A stretch of 64,000 nucleotides of DNA, taken from the NCBI RefSeq assembly GCF_900496995.4, contig NC_044029.1:868001-932000 (forward strand), written 5' to 3'. Of the stretch, positions 1 through 9,291 are shown piece by piece (the first letter of the stretch is position 1; the number at the start of each line of letters is the position of its first letter). This DNA comes from Aquila chrysaetos chrysaetos (taxonomy: Eukaryota; Chordata; Aves; Accipitriformes; Accipitridae). A model generated the notes under the pieces. It did no database searches, was not told the DNA's origin, and was given only the letters and a program-made list of their open reading frames with translations. Both the position numbers and the translations under genes were made by a program.

Positions 1-3000
1 GCTCTCAGTGGCCAACGGGAATTGAGCCACGGTCATCTGCTCAGGCCTGATGGTTAGAAAGTTTTTGCTCATTCCCCTGTAGAGTTTCTTCTTCCATTTC
101 CACTTGCCCTGTAGGTTTCTCATTGGCGATAAACACTCCCAATGATGTTACCTCTTACGTGGGGACAAGGTGCCCCTGATATGCCTCTTTCTTCTTCTAC
201 ATGGCATGCCACGGGCCAGCAAGGACCCCATCCGAGATCTGCCGAGTGAGGCTGGGGCACGCTCCCATTGCTGAATTATACTGTGATAAAGCAGCACTGC
301 CCCTGGCTGGGGATGCCCATGCCTCAAATCGTAGGATCACAAGACAGAGCCAGTGAGGCGTTTGCTGGGCTTGCACTGACCTCTAGTGACAATGCAGGGG
401 ACCGGGGTCTTCAGCCGTCAAGGGGCTGAGAGGGCACACGCGGGTGCTCGGCGCTGGATGGTTTACGATGGTTTGCCCCAGGTTTTGGCAGAATTGTGCA
501 CATGAGCCTCTGGTACTGCCTTGGGGAAGCAAGCCTACTGCCTGGTGAGGGTCTGCCTGCTTGGTAGACGACTGCAGTGGGTCTCAGGTGTCCCAATCTC
601 CATACACCTCCCCACTAAACTGCTTGTCCTCCCCAAACCCACCAGTGCTGTGATGGTGTTCAGGTCTTCTGTAATGTTTGTTCTTCCTGTTCATCTCATT
701 CTCCCTCCCGTCCATAAATGCGATCCTCCATTTCTTTCTGCTGCCCCATTCCTGCATGGCATCTGATCACTGCCAGTCCACCCCTCTGGCTAGGTAGTGC
801 CCCTGCTCCTCGCTTCTGGGATGGTCCTGAGTACGTCATTCCCGCCTCTCACCTCTGCCTCCCTCTCCCCACAGCCTGGCTCTCTTGCAGAGCCTGCAAG
901 CCCTTTCCAGAACTGGGATGCAAAGTGCAGGGGTTCTGGTTTCTTTGCCACAAAGCTGCTTGCTGTGCTGCAGGGTTGATCATCCTCTATGTAATGCTCA
1001 TGAAGCATCTCCCGCTTCAGAATGCTGTTTAGAAACAGAATCCCCTAAAAAAATACATTCAAGCTGTGCTGAGGCTATCTTTTACCTCCCTGAGTCTGTA
1101 AACAAAAATGGTGAGAGCTTTGGACCCAGTCTTGGGAGCTGCTAAACATGTCCCCAAAATGCTGAGCAGCCTCAGCTTTTAAGGACATCAGGAGGACCCA
1201 CGGGCTGTCAGCAGCTCCCAGCGAGCCCTGCACTGCCCAGGAGCATGGGGGAGACCTGCCATGGCTGCAGTGAGGAGCATGTGGAAGCTTCTTTCCCAGC
1301 CACCCTTCCCCCCCCCCTTCCACTCCCAACTCTGCATGCTGACCCCCCCGCCACAGGCCATGCCTACAGTACCGCTTTTTCCTTGCTTTGCTAAGCTGCC
1401 CTGCTGTGTGCATGTATGGTTTCTGGGCTCTGATAACAAGATAGTGCCTCACTCAGTTGATATTCCCCTGTGTCTCAGAGCCACACAATCCCCTACCCTC
1501 CCAAAGCCTTAGGAAGTGCCTTTACTCACTGAATTACAGCTTAGCCCCCTCAGCTCCATGTTATCATCAGAGCAAGGCCCCAAAAGCTCTACAGTGAGGA
1601 TGTCAATGAAATGAACCTTTTATTCTGGGAGTTGCTTCCAGAGGAAGAAATAATCTATGATGCCCCACAAAACTCAGGAAAAAAAGTCACATCCATCTGT
1701 GAACGCCAGAAGCCAGGCTTCTGTCCACCTGCAGATTTATCTTGAAGGTGGAGAGAAGCAGGAGCACCCCCAACACCCCTTCCTTTAGCACCTCTGACTG
1801 CATTACGCTCTCCAGGTCATCTGTATGAGAGTGCCCATACTCACAGGGCAGAGATCCACCGCACTGCCTCTTCCCCTAGACCTCATGGCAGACAGATCCG
1901 GCTCTGCTGTCTAAATCCTGACACTGGGATTAGCCTAAGAGATCAGATGAAGCATCCTGGCTTCTCATAAACCTCTGCTGAGGAGCGTGCCTCCTGTACT
2001 CACCTCTAGGCATATGCGGGCTGGAGGCCCCTCACCCTATGGATTGACCCCTCTGGTCCCTGGCTAGCCTGGTCCACATGAGAAGCCTGAGAGGGGGTGG
2101 AACGGAGGAAGGCTGCCAGCTACAGCCTTCCACGCTAGGTTGAGCAGAGAGGCAATCAAGTTTCCTAGGCACTGTAACAGATGACAAGGTGTATATTTAT
2201 ACCAGATACCCACATACTTTGGGTGAATTGTGCAACATGAGATTTGTCATCATGCATCAGATCACTGTGTATCTAATCCAAAACCATGGCTCTGACAATG
2301 TCGGGAGAGCTGAGCTGCCTGCAGTGATGCACCTCGCCAACTGTGCAATGCAGGAACAGAGGGTCTGGGATTAAAATTCCTCCCCAGTTCCTCCAGCAAT
2401 CAACTGGTACCCTGGCTGCTCTTATTATCTGAGCAGGCAGAGCTGCAAATGTAAATAATCACAAGATTAGGCAGCCTTCTAAAGACAGCTAGTACAACTG
2501 CAGCATACATTTCTGGGCTGCCCCCTGGGCTGGATATGTTTTGAGTGGGATAATATTTCATGCTGATTTCACCTTACTTTCCTCCCTTAAATGATTCTTG
2601 GGCTAACTGCACCCTGGATGCCAGCACTGGAGAGTTACTCCAGTGCTGGAAGTGGCCCATAATCTTTTACACCACTCTTAGCATCATCTTTTATGGCCCC
2701 CATGAACTCCCCATGCCTTGCACACTTGGTTTTTCTTGTTGATGTTGGTGGTAGTTTGTTTTTCTCCGTCGTCTTTGCTGCAAGGGAATCAAGCCATTCT
2801 CCCGCTCTGGGTGTGCTGGCAGACAGCTGCATTCTGTAATGGTGCTGCTGCCTTTGTGTTTGCAGTGCTGTCATCACCTCTTGATCAGCCCAGGAGTCAG
2901 TTACTTTGCTTGGCCAGTTTTGGCTTCTGCCGTTCACAGAGCAGGGCTCTCCCCTGAGCTGTCTGCAGCGGCTTTTGCAACACTCCCATGAACATGTACA

Positions 3001-3608
3001 GATAATTTCAAACCCGTTAATGTGAGCAGTTATTGGATTGCTTCTTCCCAGCCTGCAGAGCTTGACTCTGGTCAGAGCAAAAGTGTCTCTTGCTCTTGCC
3101 CCCTTGGCTGTCCCTCATTTTTAGCACCTCCTGCAGCTGAATTACTGTAGTCAAATGCCCTGAATTAGTCAGTTGTTTGTCTATGGAAAAATCCCTTCCT
3201 CCTTGCACTGTGACCTGCAGAAAGACGACCAGGGAGGGGGAATCCTTCCTTTGCTCTGCAGTGGAGTCTCAGGCATAGGAATAATTTTGTTTCTCTGCTT
3301 CTCCTCTTCCAAAGCTTCTCTTCCTAGTGCAGAGATTCTGCTGTGAAGTAATGGAATCAGTTTTGGTCCTGGCCCTTGTGAGGCTTGGTCCCTGAAATCC
3401 CTGTAACAGCTCTTGCAGGAGTGCCATGACTTTGTGTCTCACAGTCTGTGTGGCCCTGAGTCAGTGTCGCTTCAAGCTGTGTTGAAGATGATTTTTGAGC
3501 AAACACCCATCATATGACACAACCAATAGTGCCATTTGCTCCTATCCTTTTCTGCTTCCTTCTGTTTTGTAATTGATTCATCTTTGTTAGCATTTGCTTT
3601 TCTGTTTG
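1..3608. other. Intergenic DNA downstream of EMP1, no gene seen
   Basis: Open frames here are short, overlapping and without recognisable protein character. The only structured element noted is the perfect hairpin at 2621-2649. No RNA gene was recognised. Confidence 0.6.
2621..2649. repeat. Perfect 12-bp inverted repeat with 5-base loop
   Basis: Arm CCAGCACTGGAG (2621-2632), loop AGTTA (2633-2637), arm CTCCAGTGCTGG (2638-2649). The arms are exact reverse complements. No gene overlaps it and its role is unknown. Confidence 0.9.
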
Positions 3609-4219
3609 GTGTGTGTTGTGGTTTAACCCCAGCTGGCAACTAAGCCCCACACAGCCACTCACTCACCAACCCCCCCAGCAGGCAGGGTAGGGGAGAGAAT
3701 CAGAAGAGTAAAAGTGAGAAAACTTGTGGGTTGCAATAAAGACAGTTTCATAGGAAAAGCAAAAGCCACGCGCACAAGCAAAGCAAACCAAGGAATTCAT
3801 TCCCCACTTCCTATGGGCAGGCAAGTGTTCAGCCATCCCCAGGAAAGCAGGGCTCCATCACGTCAAACGGTGACTTGGGAAGACAAATGCTGTAACTCTG
3901 AACATCCCCCCTTCCTCCTCCTTCCCCCAGGGCTATATGCTGAGCATGACGTCCTATGGTCTGGGATAGCCCTTGGGTCAGTTGGGGTCAGCTGTCCCGG
4001 CTGTGTCCCCTAACGACTCCTTGTGTCCCCCCCAGCCTGCTCGCTGCTGGGGTGGGGTGAGAAGCAGAAAAGGCCTTGGCTCTGTGTAAGCACTGCTCAG
4101 CAGTAACTAAAACATCCCTGTGTTATCTACACTGTTTTCAGCACAAATCCAAAACACAGCCCCATACCAGCTACTATGAAGAGCACTGACTCTATCCCAG
4201 CCAAAACCAGCACAGTGTG
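3609..4219. repeat. 5-bp target-site duplication GTGTG around the LTR
   Basis: GTGTG at 3609-3613 directly precedes the LTR and GTGTG at 4215-4219 directly follows it. This fixes both ends of the insertion and shows that the two flanks have stayed intact. Confidence 0.85.
3614..4214 (-). mobile_element. Solo LTR of an avian endogenous retrovirus
   Basis: A 601-bp element begins TGTTGTGGTTTAACCCCAGC and ends ACCAGCACA. It is flanked on both sides by the 5-bp duplication GTGTG (3609-3613 and 4215-4219). The terminal sequences match, from memory, an LTR family abundant in Neoaves. No internal retroviral region or second LTR is present, so it is a recombined solo LTR. The orientation is inferred: read on the minus strand it starts TGTGCTGGTTTTGGCTGGGA, the form in which I know the family. 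A 5-bp duplication suits an ERVL-type or related class. Confidence 0.88.
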
Positions 4220-5639
4220 TTCTGTCCTGCCAGTGCCCAACTTAATTCCCTGCCTGCCAGCCCCTAATGTAACAGGACTCAGAAGATGGTGGTGGGAGCT
4301 ACCAGGTGTGGAGCAAACACTGTCTCATTTGGCATGCGTTATACTTCAAGGACTAGATCGGCTAGGTTTGCCAGATGCCAGAGGACCCAGTGATTTTTTC
4401 CAACTGTAGATTAGGGCGCTGATCCTTTAAAAGCCCAAGTAGTTTTTCAGGCAAACCAAGCTGCCCAGAGCATCCCGTAGCCTTCGTATCCTTGCTGAGC
4501 TGCCAATGATAACAGTTTGTGGTGAGGCAAAATTTGTTGGAGACCATTGTTCAAAAATTGAGGCTATTGCCTGTGACCTGTCCTGGGCATCCCAACAAAT
4601 TTGGGATTGCTTTGTCATCCTGTAAGGTATCATATTGTCACGTGTGTTCTGTGCCATGCTAGAAACAGGGCACGGATACCAGCCTAGCACTGAGCATGCT
4701 CCTGCAAATCTCCCTGGCTAGCATTCCCCAGTATTCCCACCTCAGCCGCTGGCTCATGTCTCACCTGCCAGTGTTAGCTTGTAGCCAGAGGAGCCTTGTC
4801 CCAAGTGCCTGACTAGTCGTTGCTTACCCTGCACTTAAAGGATTGCCAGGAGGACAAGGCACAGCAGGACTCCTGGAACCTCCTGAGACCAAGGCAAGTG
4901 TCCACCCATTGCGCACCATGAGCCTTCCCACGCCCTGTTGCGTATGAGGTCCTTCTCTGGTGAAACTTCAGCTCCTAATGATTCATGTCACTGTTCTGCC
5001 CTCAATCAGCATGTGTCTTAGCTCTCCCTAAGGTGGATTAATTGATAAAGAAAAATTTCCTAACCAGCTGATTCCCGCTAGGTCTTACCTCTCCTCAGAG
5101 CTCACAGGATTGTGCCCCAAGTTTGCTAAGATCTGCCTGTGTCCTGGGCTTTGGACTCTGCTCAAGCTCTAGAGCTCCTGAGGTGTTTGGCCAGACGACT
5201 CTAAGGAGGCAACAGCTATACCAACTCAAGTGGCTCAGGCAAACACCTTGCCGATTTTGCTTTGGGACTCACTTGTGCTGAGGGTTGGTCTAAGGCATAA
5301 TAAATCCCGCAGCATCTTAGGCACCAGCTTCCAGATGAGATTCTGCCAGAGTGCAAAAGTACATTTCCAGCTCTCCTGGGTGTGAAGCAAAGCCTGGCTC
5401 TGGGACTGCGTGTTACTGTTGCTCACACTACCTGCTTGAGCCTGCAGGAGCTCTGAGAGTTGCTCTGCTTCCTCCTTCCCTCCAAAATAGCAAATCTCAT
5501 ATACTGACAAACAAGATAACATGGTGGTAGTTCATCATCTTAAAGGGGTGAGCTTTGATTCAGTGAAAAGAGCAAATGCTTCTGTTCACAAATACCTGAA
5601 ACACTAATGAAAAAAAACCAGAGCAAAACTCTTTATAAT
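4220..5639. other. Intergenic stretch between the LTR and EMP1, nothing recognised
   Basis: No open frame with protein character, no clear splice-bounded exon and no repeat I can name. Confidence 0.5.
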
Positions 5640-5653
5640 AAAGGGAATCAGAT

Positions 5654-5659
5654 TTTATT
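5654..5659 (-). terminator. Candidate polyadenylation signal AATAAA for EMP1
   Basis: Reads AATAAA on the minus strand, about 1.5 kb past the EMP1 stop codon, in an A/T-rich setting. It is the best-placed canonical signal I see downstream of the gene. Confidence 0.55.
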
Positions 5660-6054
5660 TTTATATCCTCAAAGTTAAAAATATGCATTTCAAAATATTT
5701 ACAATGACTATGTATGAAATAATGTTTGTTAATGAAACAGCAACATACAGTACTAGAATATATCCACCAAATTGATAAAGTCTACATAAAAAGAAAACGT
5801 AACAGAAAGAGAGAGGAAAAGAGAGAGAGAGAGAGGTAAATAGCATCCATGCACAATCTGCACCTGCATGGTTTTTTATACTCTCTGCCTTTTAGTTGTG
5901 GATGGAGTCACAGGAAGTTTTGACCTCTTGTCCCTTACAAATGCCACTCATGACTGAGATTCTTCGAAATGACAGAAATTTGTGGGTTGCAGCAGTACCA
6001 ATGCTTTAGTTTCCCATGCCAGCCTTTCACATGGGGACCTTGTATTACAGAGTG

Positions 6055-6205
6055 GACTCAAAATCTCTCAGCAACCCTGGGAGGTAGGTATAGTTTTATG
6101 GAAGAATTTAGCAGATGGAAAAGCACCAGGTTGTGTGACTGGCCTAAGGTTGTGCAGCAAGGAGCAGAACTCACAAGCCCTGCCTCATGTCTCCTAATCG
6201 CTCAT
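6055..6205 (+). repeat. MIR-like SINE fragment
   Basis: The stretch CAACCCTGGGAGGTAGGTAT, a divergent 'GATGGAAAAGCACCAGG', 'GTGTGACTGGCCTAAGGT' and 'AGCAGAACTCACAAGCC' follow in the order and spacing of the MIR consensus (small drop in counts, gel-like core, then '...AAGGTCACACAGC...'). It is highly diverged. It lies inside the probable EMP1 3' UTR, opposite to transcription. Confidence 0.65.
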
Positions 6206-6492
6206 TAAGGAATACATTTCCTCTGCTAACCAGCATCAGCTGCCTTTGAGATGAGCTGTGTCACAAGGTGGGGCTCTCAATTAATATCATGTATTGGGTG
6301 ACAATGTGGGAATAAAACCCTGCCTACAGATAAGGAATTGTCTCTGTAAAGATCTGTGATGTTGCAGTGCTGTTACCATGTTCTGGAGCTGAAAAGAAGA
6401 TTTTAGTGTAGGCACACACCCAGATGATTCCCTCCCTGCATGTGCATCATTGAGCAACTGCATCCTCTGTAATTAGGAACTCCTGTGAATCT

Positions 6493-6506
6493 CCCCCCCC
6501 CCCCCC
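6493..6506. repeat. Homopolymer of 14 C
   Basis: An uninterrupted run of C on the plus strand. In the EMP1 transcript it would be a run of 14 G within the 3' UTR. Confidence 0.9.
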
Positions 6507-7180
6507 AATTTCTCTCTCTCCCCCTCATCATCCACGCCTGTATATTTGCCCTTCCTACTTGTATCTGATTCAACCATGGGAATGTCAAATAGTAAACAGA
6601 ACAGCAAAAAAAGTTGCTGCCTTATTTCTGTAGATATTTTAATACAAATTTAATCTGATTTCTATTGGGTTGCTTCTCAAATTAATGTCTTTAACTTTGA
6701 CATATGTGCATATATATATATATAAAAATGTAACAAAAGGTCCATCCCATTTGTTTCAATGGCCAAAAAAAGGGGTCATAAGCCTCACTGCCCAACCCAC
6801 AAGGCACACCAGAAGGTGAGAAGGGCTCTAGGAAGGGAAAAGATGTAGCCCTTGTTTTTGTGGTGCCCTTCAATCATCATTGCTGAGCTTGAAGCTCTGT
6901 GAAGGTATGACATGACTTTGCAGAAAAGGAGAAGAGCTGTCTGGGTCACTTGCAGATTTCTGGTGCAACAGCCCCGGGAGTGCTAGATCAGTTGGAGCTG
7001 TTTCTCCCTCTCTTTGGTGAAGGAGTTTCTGAGGATTCTAGCTTTGTTAGTGATTTTTCGGTGGTGGTGGCAGTGGTGATGATGGTGGCTGTTTCTGTCT
7101 ATTGGCCCAACAGTTCTTTCAGCAGAGCAATTCTTCCCCATTCCCAGTAGCCAACCCTCTCCCCTGGACTCCCATCAGCC

Positions 7181-7344
7181 TTATTTTTTCCTAAGAACAA
7201 GGTACAGGATGCTGATGATGAAACTGAAGCAAAAGCAGATCCAGGCCAATATGAAGCAGTAGCCATGGTGAGGTCGTGTGACCTGGAACATCTTGCCTGT
7301 GAACCGAGCTGTGTAAATGGAGACTCCAATCAGAATGCACATCC
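7181..7344 (-). CDS. EMP1: EMP1 last coding exon with stop codon
   Basis: After the acceptor CTTCCCACAG this exon encodes [11 protein letters not shown], a loop, and the fourth helix ending LYLVLRKK, with TAA at 7183-7181. The dibasic C-terminus is typical of EMP1. Confidence 0.94.
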
Positions 7345-8959
7345 CTGTGGGAAGGAAGGGGGAAAAGAGGGTTGGAAAATGCACAGAAACCAGCATTGCT
7401 GCAGGACTTCTGAAGCACTGTTGTCCCCTGAGATTGTAATGCATGTCTTGTGCCATATGAGAGAGGGGCTGCTACCCTTTAGGCTTATTTATGGAGGATT
7501 TCTCTTGCAGACGTGATGACATAAGACACTCGGGGCTTGTTTAGTGGGTGCCATGGGAAATAAACCTTTGTTAGGAGGAAATCAGTAATAAGATCTGCAG
7601 ACAGTTTGCTGCTACATGTTGAATCCCATGAGCAGTAGCTGTCTAACTGTTTATTCCCCTGCCCCCCAAAATACTTGAATCCTTTTTGTTGTCTTTCAAA
7701 GGTATTTTGCAAAACCCACTGGGCTTCTCTAATGAAAATCTGGAAATGTTTTCATTATATACAGTAAAAAAAAACCCAACACTTTCCAATTCCTCAGTGC
7801 TTTGTTTTTTGTTTTTTTCAAAAAAAATGGGCCACTGGAAACATTTAGCCGGCTGACAACCTCCCCTGATGGCCATGTGTGGCGGACACGTGCAGCTACT
7901 TGCACCTGCAGAGGCAGCGGGACGCACGCAGAACCCTCGCAAGGCGTGCATACTTACAGCAAACCAGCATGATGGCTCCAGTGATGTAGAAACGTTTGCC
8001 TTTCTCCAGGGTGAACAGCTGGACAATGAACATGACAAGCGCAATGACGGAGAAAATGATTGAGAGGATCATAAAGGCTTGCGCGGCTTTGAGGGAAGCT
8101 GTGAAAACACAGGGAATAGATTTGAGAAGATCAGGACTCAGCCTTGGTAATGTGCACCAAGGTCCTGCGGTTCATCACCACAATGAAAATGCAAATACGC
8201 CTTACCCTCATCACTACTGCTGACTGTCATCTGCTGGCAGGTCTTGTTGCACAGTAGCCAGAGTCCCCATGAGGCCGTTCCGAAGTTGGAAGTACCCACC
8301 ATCCACACCTGAAACGGGATGAAACGGTTGAACAAGGGGGGGAAGGCGACCTGCCTCGCTCTCCTGGCCCGTTGTCAGACGAAGCCCTAAGGGGAGCGAG
8401 AGTAGCCCAAGTGCCACGAGAGCCAGCGCTGACAACGTCCACGTGTGCGGGCAGCAGACGAAGAGCCGAAGCGGGCGGGAGATGCCGCAGGCTTCCGAAC
8501 CCGGGAGGCATCTGGTCCAGGCAAACCCCCGGGGAACTCCACTCCCACGACCCGGGGAGGGGGAAAACTGCTCAGACCCTCCCCGGCGAGGCAGCAGGAG
8601 GGCACAGCGGGGGGATCCGGCCGCCCGGGCGGCTGCGAGCCCCCCCCCAGTCCCCGACGCCCGCCCCGCCGGCAGGGCGCGGGGGGGGGGCCCACCTTGG
8701 GCATCCCACCGGGGGCTGGGCCTGTCCCACCCCGGCTGCCCTTCTCCTCCCTAAGCCCACCCATCATCGCCCATCGCTGACCTACGGACCCGAGCGCCCA
8801 CCCAGCCGCCCGTCCCCCTGCCCGCCGGCCGCTGCTGCGGGAGGCGGCAGCCGTGGCTCATCCAGGGCGGTCTTGACTCACGTTGGCAATGGTGGAGACG
8901 AAGAGCATGATGACAGTGGCGATGTGGACCACAAAGATACCAGCCAGTAGCACCAACAT
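7181..8959 (-). CDS. EMP1: EMP1, epithelial membrane protein 1, complete coding region in four exons
   Basis: Small four-pass plasma-membrane protein of the PMP22/EMP family, linked to epithelial growth, differentiation and junctions; the molecular activity is not settled. Exons in transcript order are 8959-8882, 8308-8206, 8098-7958 and 7344-7181. All junctions are GT-AG and the phases join without a break to 161 residues (human is about 157). Membrane helices lie near residues 2-24, 68-90, 98-119 and 136-157. The first extracellular loop keeps the family signature [10 protein letters not shown], with cysteines at 46 and 50 and an N-glycosylation sequon at Asn47. The N-terminus [20 protein letters not shown] and the end CFCFSFI...LYLVLRKK are EMP1-like rather than PMP22, EMP2 or EMP3. 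The start codon lies 40 bases inside its exon, after a strong acceptor. Orientation relative to GSG1 agrees with human synteny. The part of the loop after the cysteines diverges from mammals. Confidence 0.95.
7958..8098 (-). CDS. EMP1: EMP1 third coding exon (second and third helices)
   Basis: Encodes [15 protein letters not shown], the highly conserved second helix of the EMP/PMP22 family, then [14 protein letters not shown] and the start of the third helix. It is 141 bases long. The acceptor is TTTTCACAG and the donor GTAAGT. The last base combines with the next exon to give Trp108. Confidence 0.94.
8206..8308 (-). CDS. EMP1: EMP1 second coding exon (first extracellular loop)
   Basis: Begins VWMVG after the acceptor TTTCAG and encodes residues 27-60 plus one base. 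It carries the family motif GLW with cysteines 46 and 50 and the sequon NKT. It ends ...SSSDE with the donor GTAAGG in phase 1, which joins to the third coding exon to make Ala61. Confidence 0.93.
8380..8880. promoter_or_regulatory. CpG-rich island within the first intron after the EMP1 start codon
   Basis: About 500 bp of very GC-rich sequence with many CpG pairs, including runs of G and C near 8641-8692, lies between EMP1 coding exons 1 and 2. The rest of the window is near average composition. It may be an internal promoter or simply a GC-rich small avian intron. Long open frames across it on both strands are a by-product of high GC. Confidence 0.5.
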
Positions 8960-8999
8960 CTTGGGTCCCTTCTAGGTGGTGGCACCGATACGGAGAGCT
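8882..8999 (-). CDS. EMP1: EMP1 first coding exon (40 bases of leader plus codons 1-26)
   Basis: On the minus strand a pyrimidine-rich acceptor ends at 9000, followed by 40 untranslated bases (8999-8960) and then ATG at 8959-8957. The exon encodes the first membrane helix and ends after Asn26 at 8882, followed by the donor GTGAGT in phase 0. The acceptor upstream of the ATG means at least one further non-coding leader exon lies at higher coordinates. Confidence 0.93.
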
Positions 9000-9273
9000 C
9001 TGGAGGAGAACAGGAACAGAGGGGGGAGGTGAAGGGTAGGGCTGAATCAAAGAACAGCATTAGTACAGGCTTTATTTGCATGCAAGAAAACAAGGTGATT
9101 TTAAATCCATTCTGGAAGCGGAAGCGTGTAGTCACCAAAAAACATTGCTAAAACCTTTGTCAAAATCTGCAAGGGAGTTGCTCAAGAGCTTAAAGAAAGC
9201 CTGGAGGTAAAGGAACCAGTCTGGGAGGAGATGTAGAGCAGGGGTAGTTAGCTCGGGGGCATTTTAAAAATAG

Positions 9274-9291
9274 CCTGTGTATATACACAGG
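9274..9291. repeat. 18-bp perfect palindrome
   Basis: CCTGTGTATATACACAGG equals its own reverse complement. It lies about 280 bp upstream of the EMP1 exon that holds the start codon. Confidence 0.9.

Larger units (their letters stand above)
5640..7180 (-). other. EMP1: Probable EMP1 3' untranslated region
   Basis: About 1.5 kb between the EMP1 stop codon and a minus-strand AATAAA at 5659-5654. No open frame in it looks like a protein. It holds a run of 14 C on the plus strand (6493-6506), a TA microsatellite (about 6711-6723), a GA-rich stretch (about 5806-5836) and a MIR-like fragment (about 6055-6205). Length is similar to the long EMP1 3' UTR of mammals. The exact 3' end is inferred from the signal only. 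Confidence 0.6.

Noticed and set aside
3714..4013. 99-codon frame inside the LTR
   Set aside because: It lies wholly within the solo LTR and corresponds to no retroviral gene.
8372..8950. Long overlapping open frames on both strands, up to 192 codons
   Set aside because: They lie in a GC-rich island where stop codons are rare and overlap real EMP1 exons in the wrong frame.
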